From assembly GCA_964036045.1 (NCBI GenBank), contig OZ038383.1, positions 69,773,135-69,837,134 on the forward strand: a stretch of DNA of 64,000 nt, written 5' to 3'. Positions 33,501 to 43,980 of the stretch are shown here, piece by piece. A model generated the notes under the pieces. It made no database searches and was not told the DNA's origin. It saw only the letters and a list, made by a program, of their open reading frames with translations. The stretch comes from Eutreptiella sp. 'Long Island Sound 2002' (Eukaryota > Euglenozoa > Euglenophyceae > Eutreptiales > Eutreptiaceae). How positions within the stretch are numbered: position 1 is the first letter of the stretch; the number at the start of each line of letters is the position of its first letter. Position numbers and translations under genes: made by a program.

Positions 33501-33554
33501 GGACAAAGTCCTGGCAGATCGCAGCCGGAAGGGGCTGCGGGAAGCCAAGTCTAG
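30447..33554 (+). pseudogene. Gypsy-2 gag, two in-frame stops
   Basis: One frame from 30447 (ATG inside the LTR) to TAG 33552-33554, with TAG at 32448-32450. The first ATG would make the PBS part of the coding sequence; the ATG at 30753 (MEDLVSMCERRC) is a more ordinary start. Landmarks: a long disordered acidic/basic N-terminus, a coiled coil (DNAKDALEEDVAGIL to VEDMSGRLRELEER), a capsid-like helical domain (IDDLRGIKIPYYDGNPSNLDDF onward, across the first stop to VKYITVELKLNAK), and a CCHC-like knuckle (CWVCYGKGHNHAHDHRQC, a C-x2-C-x4-H-x8-C variant, near 33198-33253). A Gly/Lys-rich tail leads to the protease. The stop at 32448 falls inside the capsid. Confidence 0.8.
30533..30550 (+). promoter_or_regulatory. 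Primer-binding site, Met-tRNA type
   Basis: tggtagcagagg begins one base after the LTR. TGGTAGCAGAG is complementary to the usual 3' end of initiator Met tRNA (TGGTAKCAGAGC type), the standard primer for many Gypsy elements. Confidence 0.75.
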
Positions 33555-34170
33555 AGGAGCCCCCACGGGAGTGGGACCTCGGAGGTCTCTCCTCCGAAAA
33601 TCAGTGGAATCCCAGAGAAAGCGAAGGCACATCGGGTGCCGAAGAAGGCTCCAGAAGAGCCAAAACCACTGAGCTTCGCCACTCCCAACCCCTGGAGCGC
33701 CCTGCCAAGGGAAGTACAAGTGGGTACGGGACATGGCAAGAAGGAAGGAGCGACCACGGAGAGCCCCGTGGACGGGCAGGACCAACCCAAGATCTACACC
33801 ATCCCTGACCATACCCTTGAAGTCCTGATGCACCCGGACGTGCTAGAGTTGCATGCCGTGAGAGTCGTCCATACACCTCATGGCGACGAGCGGCAGTTGC
33901 ACTTGAAAGTGCGAGTACGGTGCGGACGAGAGGAGAAGGTGGTGGATGTGTTAGTGGATACGGGTGCCCAGGTGAGCCTGGTCCGGAGAGGGTTGTTCAA
34001 GGAGGAACTCCTGCAGCCCAGCCGGAGACCGGTCCGCCTGAAGGTCGCCAACAGAGAGATTATGGGTGGTGGCACCCATGAGGCCACTATCAGTATGGAA
34101 TTCTGGGAGCATGAGCGCTTGAACCGCCCTGATCAGGCGAAGAGAAGCACTCTATCCGGGAACTTCTATG
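33555..34170 (+). pseudogene. Gypsy-2 aspartic protease
   Basis: Retropepsin-like domain in the same frame as gag. VVDVLVDTGAQVSLVRRGLF holds the DTGA motif (near 33945-33970), and later DWDMIMGYDFMVANAIG gives the flap-side hydrophobic-G-D motif. It would cut the polyprotein. A proline-rich linker (33555-33780) separates it from the gag stop at 33552-33554. Confidence 0.85.
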
Positions 34171-34399
34171 TGGCCGACATTACAGATTGGGATATGATCA
34201 TGGGGTACGACTTCATGGTGGCCAACGCCATTGGAGCCCTTCCCCATCGCGCCACGCTGGTCCGGGAGGACGATGAATGCCTCACATGGCTGTCCACAGA
34301 TTATGCGTGCGGGTCATCCCAATGGAATGCTGAGGAAGAGGATCGGATCGTCGCGGCGGTGCAAGCTGTGGGTGCCAAGTCCAGAGAAGACCGTGGAGT

Positions 34400-35000
34400 T
34401 CAGCTCACGGAGTATGGAATGGCGCCGCAAGTGTACACCAGGATGATTCAGACGCTGGGAGCTGAAGTGCCCGAGACGGACGTCTTCGCTTCCCGGGATG
34501 CCCCGCTTCTGCGGAAGTGTAGGAGGCATTGGCATCGAGGAGACTCCGCCTGGCACAGGCATTGGGGTTTGAAGGAGTGGGGGCCCATGTATTGGCATGG
34601 CTCCCTGGACAATACCAGACGTACAGTGGAGAAGATCATCGCGGATAGGGCGAAGGGGATCCTGGTCATAACCGGCATAGGATCCACCCCATGTCCGCTA
34701 GAGGGTCTCAAGTCGACGCTGGACTCCATCACCCTGAACGAGATGTCATTCGGGCCAGAGGAGGAGTTGTTCATCGACGCCAAGGGTGTATCAATGCCCT
34801 CCCCGGGTCAAGCCTGGGGTACCAAGGCTTTCCTGGTGGATGGGGCGCAAGCCCAGCCCACGGGTGATGAAGCATTCATCCGTAGGGTGGAGGCGGTGCC
34901 AATGAAGGTCATGTTCGAGCCCAAGGAGGGGACGGATCAGCCAATTGATGGCATTGACGTCCTGTCCCACGCCGAGATCGATGACGTCGTTAACTACATG
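34400..35000 (+). pseudogene. Methyltransferase-like block of Gypsy-2 pol (degenerate)
   Basis: After the protease comes AEVPETDVFASRDAPLLRKCRR, then WHRHWGLKEWGPMYWHGS, then RTVEKIIADRAKGILVITGIG. The D-x-FAS opening, W-rich centre and following KII..A.GILV strand parallel the block in Gypsy-1 and the methyltransferase-like region of DIRS elements, but the NPPF motif is replaced by MYWHG. Activity is therefore unlikely. Its presence at the same position in two different Gypsy lineages suggests an inherited pol segment. Confidence 0.5.
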
Positions 35001-35399
35001 CGGATGGGGATGCACGACCGTGTGGCAGCCAAGAAGAGGCGGGCCATGGTCACATCTCCGCATTGGTGGGACAACAAGATGTTGGTCACCGGCAAGTACG
35101 AGAAGGATGAGTTCGTGGCGAGGGTCATGGATCACATCGCGGACCAATACGATGGTCCGGTTGCGTCAGACCCACCAACGTGGGGTTCTCCAAGAGTGGG
35201 AACCGGTAGCGACGAACGCCAGCCCAAGGCCGCAAATTTTCGAGAGTTATCGGTGGGAAGCGCGCCCCACGACGATGGAGACAGCATATCGGACGAGAAG
35301 AAGTCGGACTCGGTCCCAGAAGAGGCCTATACCGCAGTGCGGTCGGTTGTATCAATACCGAAGCAAGCGGCTGAAGAGGCCCAGGAGAACCCAAAGGTC

Positions 35400-36400
35400 G
35401 CCGAGCTGAAGGAGAGGCTGATCCATGCCTATCTGCGGCTATTAAGTGGCGTCGCCAACAAGAACCCTCCAGATCGTGGGAGGTTTGGCACAGCGAAGAT
35501 CAAGCTGAAGCCGAACCCCAAGATCTATCGTCATCGGGAGTATCAACTTCAGGGCGATCGGGCCGAGGCCATGAAGAAGCTGTTGGCCGAGTTCGTTGAG
35601 CGGGGATGGATCGAACCCTCCGACAGTGAGTGGGCCAGCCCAGCCTTCATCGTGCCCAAGAAGGGAAAGGGCGAGTGGAGGTTGGTGGTTGATTACAGAG
35701 GTTTGAACGAGCAGACCTAGCACGACTCGTACTCGCTTCCCCTGATCGACTCCATCCTCCAAAAGCAACAAAAAAAGCGGATTTTCACGGTGTTGGACCT
35801 GAAACACGGTTACCACCAGATGCCGCTACACCCGGACTCCAGGCCCTGCACGGCGATGTCGACGCCGCTGGGGCCCATGCAGTGGAAAGTGGTGCCTATG
35901 GGCGCCAAGAATGGCAACGCCGCTTTCCAGCGCATGATGGAGGACGTACTCGGTCCTGTCCGGGACTGTGCCGATCCCTTCGTGGATTACATCATCATCG
36001 GGTCCGGCACGGAGAACATGACTGAGGACGAGCTCATCGACGCGCATGAGAAGGATCTGCGCCGAGTGCTCAGCGAGTTGGACAAGCACAACATGGTGTG
36101 CAAGCCCACCAAAGCCTCACTCTTCGTGAAGGAAGTGGAGTTCGCGGGTCACGTGGTTGGTCACGGGCAACGCCGTCCCATGCCTGGGAAGCTGGCGTCC
36201 CTGCACCACTGGGAGAAGCCCCAGACCATCAGCGAACTCCGGTCCTTCATGGGGTTCTGCAACTACTATTCGGGCTATGTCCGGATGTATGCAGAACTCT
36301 CGGGGCCGCTGCACAAGATGCTGCAAGAGGGCAAGTTCGACGGCCGGAAGGGGAGCAAGAAGAAGCTTGCCTGGACCCCTGAGGCAGAAGATGCGTTCAG
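35400..36400 (+). pseudogene. Gypsy-2 reverse transcriptase with lost catalytic Asp
   Basis: RT domain: ASPAFIVPKKGKGEWRLVVDYRGLNEQT, TAG at 35718-35720, then HDSYSLPLIDSIL, FTVLDLKHGYHQMPLHP, TPLGPMQWKVVPMG and NAAFQRMMEDVLG. The catalytic box reads PFVDYIIIGSG. The YxDD-type motif therefore has Tyr (TAC at 35988-35990) where the second catalytic Asp belongs; a single G to T change from GAC explains it. The thumb/connection (LHHWEKPQTISELRSFMGFCNYYSGYVRMYAELSGPL) is intact. As read this copy should not polymerise DNA. Confidence 0.9.
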
Positions 36401-36850
36401 CCGCCTGAAGGAGCGACTCCTGGGGCAGCTGGGGCTATTCCTGGTGGACCCGGACAAGGGATTCGTGCTACGGACGGACGCCTCGGACTATGCTGTGGGG
36501 GCAGTCCTCGAGCAGATCCGAGACGACGGGTCACATGTACCCGTGGCGTTTTGGAGCAGGATCCTGGCCGAGGGCCAACGCCGAACATGGACCGCGAGGG
36601 AGAAGGACACATACGCCATCGTATGTGCGCTCACGAAGTGGTCGGGCCACATCGGACTGCAGCCGGTGGTGGTTTGCACGGACCACCAGTCCCTACAGAG
36701 CTGGCACAAGGAGCATGTCGACACCCCCTCGGGACCGGCGGCAAGGAGGGCCCGGTGGCACGAGACGTTCGCCAAGTTCGACCTCAGCGTCGTATACGTC
36801 CCGGGGAAGGACAACACTGTGGCCGATTGCCTCAGTCGGTGGGCCTACCC
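36400..36850 (+). pseudogene. Gypsy-2 RNase H
   Basis: Ty3-type RNase H in frame after RT: FVLRTDASDYAVGAVLEQ (first Asp), FWSRILAEGQRRTWTAREKDTYAIVCAL (Glu), VVCTDHQSLQSW (Asp) and YVPGKDNTVADCLSRWAYP (terminal Asp). All four acidic positions look intact. It degrades the RNA strand during reverse transcription. Confidence 0.9.
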
Positions 36851-37720
36851 CGCGGGCAAGGCTTGGATGGACATATCCAGCCATGGAGACGCCGAAGAGA
36901 CCGAGGAGGCCAAGCGCATCATCAAGATGGAGAAGGTCATGGAGCAAGAGGGGGTCAGGTGCTTTGTGGTGATGGCTAACCGTACGGACCTGGCCAAGTT
37001 CCGGGGTGCCCGCGTCCAAGCTATTCGAGAGGAAACCCTCGAGCAATGGATGGTGGCCCCTGTAGAGCTAGTCAGGTCGGTGCTCACAGAGGACTGGTCG
37101 GATGACTAAGTGGCCCGGGATGCGAATGCCATGATGGCTGAGGCGGACGACACGGCGGCCAAGGTGTGCAAGGCACTACAGGACGAGCATGACAAGAGGG
37201 CCAAGTACTTCAAGCAGGGAAAAGTCCAGAAGTATGCTCTCCAAGACACCGTGTGGGTGGAGCGGCACCACAAGGATGTCCTGTCCAGGCGTCGGCAGGC
37301 ATCTTGGTATGTGCCGGGGGTAATCGTGTGGAAGGTCGGGCAGGATGTGTATGCGGTTCGTGTGGGGGACAACAAGATCCTGGACCGCGACCATACCCAG
37401 CTTCGTCCCCGAGCACCAGACCCCAGCGGACGTCCTGTCACCTTCGAGTTCACGGCCGGCGATGTGGACTCGGACGACGAGGGTGAGGACGACGACTTCA
37501 CCGCCGAGAAGATCCTGGCGGACAAGCCGGACCCGGGGACGCCTGGGGGTAGGCTTTATAAAGTCCGTTAGAAGGGTTTCGCCGCATCCAGGGACTCGTG
37601 GGAGCCTCCGAGCAGTTTTGTGCCGAGGTACACCACGGTCTGGATGGACTACCTAAAGAAAAAGAGTATTTCTTTGGATGTCAAGGACGTGTTGGTCCAT
37701 TTGGTGGCTGCTGTAGCACC
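36850..37720 (+). pseudogene. Gypsy-2 integrase C-terminus and chromodomain; core deleted
   Basis: After RNase H the frame runs through KRIIKMEKVMEQEGVRCF...VLTEDWSDD to TAA 37107-37109, then VARDANAMMAEADDTAAKV. The HHCC finger and D,D-35-E core that should lie between RNase H and this point are missing. What follows is the integrase tail (VQKYALQDTVWVERHH...GVIVWKVGQDVYAVRVGDNKILDRDHTQLRPR), an acidic linker, and a chromodomain-like end: EKILADK...YKVR, TAG at 37569-37571, KGFAASRDSWEPP. The TAG stands at the first Trp of YxVxWKG. Chromodomains of chromoviruses steer integration to marked chromatin. Confidence 0.75.
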
Positions 37721-38108
37721 GTAATGGATTCCCCCTTGGCATTTTGTTTGTTTCTGTGCTTGGGGAGACGGGTGAGGGCGTTCATCCGGGGATTTTTCGG
37801 CCTTGATCGGCCATATACCCCCTTCACTCGATCTCCACATATATATTTCACTGTGGTATACTTCTTTAGGTCGACCGACGACGGTTTTCTATCTTTGATC
37901 CCCTTGGTCCATGTTGTAGATCAAGTGGAGACCGGATATGGCGTAGGGAGCTGAGTATCAGTGTCCTCACCCCTCTCTTGGGGCATGGGGGACGCCTACG
38001 ACGTGTGTGGGGCCTCCATGTGTCCTTGGGACATGGAGGGGGGGGTTGGAGCCCATTGGGGTCCTCCCGTCCTCTCTTCAATGACTTCCGAGCGGTAATA
38101 ACGCTCTG
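37721..38108 (+). other. Gypsy-2 3' untranslated region
   Basis: Between the last chromodomain-like codons and the polypurine tract. It contains no ORF of note; an inverted repeat gtgtccttgggacatgg lies near 38020. Confidence 0.6.
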
Positions 38109-38118
38109 AGAAGGGGGG
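38109..38118 (+). promoter_or_regulatory. Polypurine tract
   Basis: agaagggggg directly before the 3' LTR start TGAAGCCGG; primer for plus-strand DNA synthesis. Confidence 0.85.
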
Positions 38119-40476
38119 TGAAGCCGGTTCGGACCCCCGTGGCCATCTTGGGGTCACTTGGGGTGTGTATCTATGTGCCGGCAAGCCGCCATTGGCTGAT
38201 ATCATACTCTCCCATCCACCTGACCTAACCTGATGTGATAGTGTGATAGGTTTGGCCATTCCGGCTACGAGCGGCCATATTCAGAACCGAGGCACCACCA
38301 GCGGAGATTTATATATCGGAATATCAGGAATCAACAGGGTTTTATTATCACGATGTTTCCGTATGTTTTCAGCCTTTCGTTCTGATGGTCAATGTATCGG
38401 CGACCGTCAGTTGGCTCGCGATTTTGCGTTAACCGATTGGTTAACTGTTATTTCCAGATATTTTGGCGGATACTCCGTTGAAGGGCTCAGATTTCATCAG
38501 CAAAGGGTTCGTTGCTCCCGGAATTTTCTAAATAAGCACTCGAAATTTCATTCTGAATTTTTCGTGATGTCGAAATCGGATTTTCGACTTCGACATCGCC
38601 GCACTTGATTTGGACTTCTTCGAGTGGTCATACTCCTTTCCCTATGCCCGAATCAGGTTTCGCTTATACTTGCCACCCATTTGACTTGGAGATATAAGGG
38701 AAACAAAAGTGAATCGTGGGACCACTTTGAAGAGCCATATCTACGCGCGAGTGTGAGGTAAGAGAATAAGGAAGGTTGGGTTGCAAGCGCCTTAGTCTCA
38801 AGTTAATTTAGGGAGCATCAAACGCCTTTGGTGCGCACACATGCCTGGTGTAGCAAGGGAAAAGGGTCAAGAGGGTATAAAGTGATATATAACTCTTGGA
38901 CCGTGCAACCGAATATTTTAATGCGACTTTCGAGTGTACCGCATGAGTGTTGGGGTTGCATAGATATTTTCCTTGGGTTCCTACGCATTTTTAACGTGAA
39001 GTTATGTCCATGGAGGGACATGGCATATCATGGTGGGAGCCACTTTTGAGGGTATGTTTTATATGCATGGTATATGTCTTGATATGCTCACGCCCATGTT
39101 ATATATCTTCGTGTGGCCGAAGAGATGGGGAGCCATACGTGACAAGGGTTTTGCCCATGTCCCAATTGTGGAATTCAAAGCGCTAGACTAAGTCTACCGC
39201 ATATGTATTGCTCATGGTGTGTTAGGCAAAGAGATCCATGAGTGCACTCCCATTTTCATGGGGCATGTAGATACGAGTGGCGAAGGTATCTCCATGCGCC
39301 CGATTGGGGATCCAAGTGGGGGAATTGTTTGCAATTGGTTCCAATCATTTGTGTATTGAACCATGAGAGGATATCATGGGTGTGCATAGAGATATACTAT
39401 CATGACAACTTTGTATTTGGTCATATTTTCATGTTTTTGACCTCAATTTTTGCTCATTTTTGCGTTTTGTGTACTTACCTGGTCGGCAAACAGCAAGAGG
39501 CCTATGGAGAGTCGAACCATGGTATGTTGTTCATATGTTGGCATATGCTTTGGAGTTGAACACCACCATATGCCGGATCGCGTACTCCATTTGGCTTGGC
39601 GCACGAGGGATCACAAGAATTGGTCTCAAGATCATGGGCTGACTTGGGCAGTTCGTGGCGCCCATATCCGAAGGGGTTTCGAGGGTAAAGTGGGGATGTA
39701 CATGGGCATTGGCCTTTGGTCTCCATCTTCCATGAATACTAGACTTCGATTCCATGCATGCTTTGAGCCTTCGGATAAGTGGTAACTTCAATTTTGAGCA
39801 TATATTTGATATATGGCCAATATGGTGTGAATTGGCAGTTTTTTGACATGTTATGAGTTCAAACTCATAGGTCATTTCTCTAAGCCCATTCGACTCCAAG
39901 TCCAACCAAGGTTATGTCAGGGTAGGGCATGGTCCTGAGTGTCACTCTAGACCATGACACGCCACCTCCCCTATTTGGCTAGGATTTAGAGGCTTCGGGG
40001 TGAACACATTTTTGGGGTTTGTGTAGTGACTTGTGACCCATGGCATTCAACCATCTCATTTGACCTGGTTCAGGGCAATATGTTGGTGAGTCAAGGGAAG
40101 GTCTTGAGTCCAGGGAATGAGGGGTTTATGGCTATGAATGTGTATGTTTACCTCTTTCCCCAACTTTGCTTCATATGTGTTCATATGCCAATTTCAGGGC
40201 TTTCTTCCTTGGTGCAGTTCTTGTACATGCCCGCCACCGTGGGAAGACCGGTGTGCTGAACGAAAGCCCGCAGCCTGATTTGGATTGTGAATTGGGTTAT
40301 TCCTGTATTTGTGGGATCTGGTTGCCATTCAGGGTTGAAGGAGGATTTTACTTTCTATATTTTTGGATTTGGAACCTTGGATTTTGAGGAATGCAATCGT
40401 TGATCAGGAGCAAATCGGCAGGGGTTACAGGCGGAAGGGGCACAGCGGGGGCCGGTCCTGGTAGGGACCTTCTTTA
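38119..40476 (+). repeat. 3' LTR of Gypsy-2
   Basis: Matches 28176-30532 over its full length (2358 against 2357 bp). TATAAAG at 38876-38882. Differences from the 5' LTR are scattered substitutions of all types, with no obvious one-sided hypermutation. Confidence 0.93.
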
Positions 40477-40480
40477 CTAG
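40477..40480. repeat. Target-site duplication, right (CTAG)
   Basis: CTAG after the 3' LTR. Removing the element plus one CTAG restores the LINE RNase H frame (…SSHGEL then GAMADAITEI on the minus strand). Confidence 0.85.
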
Positions 40481-41690
40481 CTCCCCGTGGGAGGAGGCCC
40501 CATAGGTGGTGTGGCCCGTGTGGTGGTCCTTGTGGTAGTGTCCCCCGGTGTGGGTTAGCTGCAGGGTGGCCCCCCCGGTGATGGGCGTGAGGGCGGATTC
40601 GCCTGAGGTGTCGGTGAAGAAGAGCCGGTCCGCGGATGATGGTTGTGGGAGGCAGCATGGGTTCATGGGCAGGTAGGCGTATATGGCGAGGCCCGTGGCG
40701 AGGTTGGCTACTGGGGTTGTGGGCTGCAGGATGGGGGTGGCGTACACCCCTATTCCTTTGGAGATGATGTGTTTCACTTGGGGGGACAGGGCTATGAGTC
40801 CCTGCTCCGGCTGTCCTTGTGTGAGGTAGGAGTGGATGTAGTGGAGGATGTAGGCTGTGTCGGGGTTTAGGTCGTGGCATGTGAGGGTTTGTGTTCGGTG
40901 CTCCGGTGTGTGGCAGGAGTGGTGGAGCGGATAGTAGGGGTGTTTGTGCTTGCCCGTTCTGCCTGGCTCGTACATGCTGTAGCGGATGGCGACTCCTACC
41001 TGGTCGGGGTGGGGCCATGTGGGTGTAGTGGTGAAGAGCCATTTGGGCGCGTGGTCGGGGTTCCATGCTACCGTGGGGTTAGTGTCGGTGCGGTGGAACC
41101 ATGGGGCTATCCATGCGTAGGCCTGTGGTGGTAGGTGGGTTGTGGGGTGGGTGTGGTGGCGTGCTATGAGATGTAGTACGGGCCGTGGTGTGGTTGGTGC
41201 CTCGGGGTCACAGGCCCAACATGTGCGTGGCATGCCCTGGGAATCATGGGGGACCCGTGGTAGGTCTCGGGTGGTCATGTGGTGTTTTGGTATGCGCCAT
41301 CTTGCCCCGTGGTGGATGATGGTGGTCTGCGTGGGTTTGGCTTCATTCGGGGCCAGTAGTAGGGTTAGTGGTGGGACTGGGCCCGTCACCGGGGGGACAG
41401 GTTCGTGTTTCGATCCGCTGGGTGCGTAGGGCGGTGTCGCTGGGATGGGTCGGGGGTGTTGCTTTGTGAATTCTCGGTAGGCTGTGTGCATATCTTTGCT
41501 TCCCGGTAGAGTGTGTCCCGCTGCTCGTGCCGTCTGCGTGAGGTACTGGTGGAAGAGGCGGTATTGTGGCCATTCGGGAAGCTGTAGAAAGGGGGTGTGG
41601 TGTGCCCCGCTGTGGTGCAGGACCCGCATTTGGGGGAGGGTGACGTATACTACGGTGATGGAGGCCCCGACAAGGTCTATGGTTGGATGG
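40481..41690 (-). pseudogene. LINE RNase H, N-terminal part, and RT-RNase H linker
   Basis: Minus-strand frame from about 41690 down to the Gypsy-2 insertion. The linker (VGASITVVYVTLPQMRVLHH...) leads to RLFFTDTSGESALTPITGG with the first catalytic Asp (codon 40610-40612), and TYGASSHGEL with the catalytic Glu, which ends at the insertion. The third Asp and HxxxGNxxxD block are on the other side, at 27063-28175. This frame is offset by one from the RT frame, so a frameshift lies near 41690. Confidence 0.8.
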
Positions 41691-43980
41691 TGCCCTTGGG
41701 GTGATAGTGGAGGTCCCCGCAGAGGACCGCTAGTGGCCCTCCCTCTGGGCACGTGTGGTTGGTGAGTATGGCGTGGTGTGGGGATGGGAGGAGAAGCTGC
41801 AGGTGGTTCCACAGGGGCGTGTTCATGTTGGTGGGCATGCCCGTCTGGTGGAGTACCCAGCGCGGGCATGTGTTGCGGGCCCGTTGTGCGGCTTGGAGGC
41901 GGATTGCGGTGACCTCGCTGACCTCCGGTGAGTGGTTGTGGGTCATGCGGTGAAGGAGGAGGGCGGTGTGTCTGGTGTAGGCCGCTTTCACCTCGTCCCC
42001 TATGGCGTCCCCATAGTGGGGCCATGCCGCTCGGATGGCGCGGGTGGGTATGGAGGTGGGCCAGCCCCCGTGTGCTGCCCATGCCTTGGTCACGGCGCGT
42101 GTGGCCGGCTGGAGGGCGGTGGTTGGGTGTGTCAGGTGGAGTGCTTGGAAGCCTATGGAGGCGTTCAAGACCCCGGTGAGGTAGTACGCCAGGCTCTGGT
42201 GGGACAGGGAGAGGGCCTTGGTGGTCGGGGACTCATATCTGGAGAGATGGGCGAGGTGTGATTGCAACTTGGGAGGGAGGGTGGCGTCCTCAGGGTTGGC
42301 GGCCTGGATTACCCCCAGGTGGGTGGTGGTTGTCACGACTTGCATGGGGGGCCCTTGTGGCCCTAGGGTGGGAGGTGTGGCAGACCCCTTGATCATGGCC
42401 ACTGACTTTATGGTGTGGACGATGAGGTTGTTGTGGGAGAGGTAGGAGACGGTCACGTCCAGTAAGTCGTTGGCCTGTTGGGTGACCGTTGGTCCGGGGT
42501 CCGGGGCATGGGGTTCGTGTGGGGTTTGCGCGACCGTGAGGTTGGTGTCGTCCGCGAAGCCCACCAGGGGGGACAGGAGGGGGTAGGGTGCGTAGGCCGG
42601 GTAATCCTGCTCGATTGCGAGGGCCAGGGGGAGCGTCACTAGAAGGTACAGGAAGGGGCCCTCTGCTCCCCCTTGGGGGACCCCGCTGCCTGGCTCCAGG
42701 AAGGGGGTGAGGCCTGCTCCAGTGCGGACCGTGTATTTGCGGGTGCGGATGTAGCCGGAGCTGAAGTTGTAGAAGGGGAGGCCTAGGCGTTTCCACACCG
42801 CTTCTAGAAGGAGCCAGGGGGTGTTCGGGAAGGCTCCTTTGACGTCGAGGGAGGCGATGATGAGGTCCACCGGTTCCATGTCTGCGATGGTGTCCTGGAG
42901 GAAGATGGCCTCGTGTGGGGACCGGCCTGGGATGGCCCCCCAGAGGCTTGCTGGTATGTCGGGGTCCAGGTGGGGGCGGATGCGGCGTAGGAGGATGGTC
43001 CAGACGATTTTGACCTCCGTGACCGCACAGACTATGGGGCGCCAGTTGTCCGGGTTTGCCCAGTCCCCTTTTTTGTAGAGGGGGCGGACAACGTTTGCCA
43101 AGTCTGGTGGCAGGGGGGTCCGCCCCGTGACGATGTCCCAGAGGCGGTGGGCGAGGATGCGGAGGAGGTTGGCGGGGAGGTGGTAGTATGCCTCCGCAGG
43201 GAGGCCATCGTAGCCTGGGGGTTTTGTGTTGCCGGAGACTGTGGATGGCCTTCTTGACTTCGTTGATGAGGAAGGGGCGTTTTTCCAGTTGCCTCCTCTG
43301 GGCGTGGTTGAAGACCCGAGGGAGGCGGTCGATTTTTGCCTGGGTGTCTGGGTCCAGTATGTCTTGGGTGGGGGTGTGTTGCCGGAGGAAGCTGTCTTGG
43401 GTGGCTTGGAGCACTGTGGCTGGGTCGTTGGTGAGGGAGCCGTCCTCCTGCCGGACCGTGGTGATGGTGCGGTGGCCGGTGTCGGTCATGGCGTCGTTGA
43501 GGTGGCGGATGGCCTTGTAGGGGAGTTCATGTTGCGCATACCGTTCGTGTTCCTGGGCGATGCGCTGTTGCCTGTGGATGTGCCACCGCTGCAGGTCTGC
43601 CCTGATGTGGGCTATCCGTGTCCTGCAGTGGTGTATCTGGCGGCGGGTTTGGGGGGTGTCGGTGTGGAGGAGGGTCGCCAGTTGTTGCTTCGCATGCCAG
43701 AGGTCATGGAGCATGTCCCCCAGGGCCGTGGGTGGTTGGTCGTCGTCTGTGTGGGGGTGTTGCTGGAAGCTGCAGGCGACGGTGGCCGTGCGCATGGCTG
43801 TGAGTAGGTCGGTGGGGTCTGGTTGGATGCGCCGGGCGCGGTCTATGGCCCTGTGATATTGGGACCAGGCATGCTTGTCATGCAGCGGGGGCATCTTCAG
43901 GGGGGGTGGTAGGCCTTGGTCCGCATCCTCTGGGGGGCTGGGGGGAAGGTTGGGGATGGTGAGGCGGATTTGCAGGGGGC
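41677..43980 (-). pseudogene. LINE reverse transcriptase
   Basis: Non-LTR RT that would copy LINE RNA at a nicked target. A helical linker (WSQYHRAIDRARRI...QRRQLEKRPFLINEVKKAIHSLRQHKTP) precedes the fingers. A frameshift near 43212 (C-run) moves to the frame with PGYDGLP, ANVVRPLYKKGDWANPDNWRPI, SLDVKGAFPNTP, GSGVPQGGAEGPFLY, and the catalytic GFADDTNL (Asp codons 42547-42552, both intact). The thumb follows to about 41700. Motif order and the FADD box are those of LINE RTs. Confidence 0.9.

Larger units (their letters stand above)
28176..40476 (+). mobile_element. Gypsy-2: LTR retrotransposon nested in the LINE, integrase core missing
   Basis: A 12.3-kb element with two LTRs of about 2.36 kb, a Met-tRNA-type primer site, a polypurine tract and a CTAG target duplication. 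Coding order is gag, protease, methyltransferase-like block, RT, RNase H, integrase C-terminus and chromodomain. The integrase zinc finger and DDE core are absent at about 37107. All coding sequence from 30447 to about 37700 is in one frame, broken by five stops and no frameshift. The LTRs differ at roughly 50 positions by eye, about 2%, so insertion was fairly recent. Confidence 0.9.

Noticed and set aside
30447-37571. A reassigned genetic code (TAG and TAA as sense codons)
   Set aside because: One stop clearly replaces a conserved Trp and other elements here have TGA as well as frameshifts, so pseudogene decay is simpler. I keep it only as a test in the findings.
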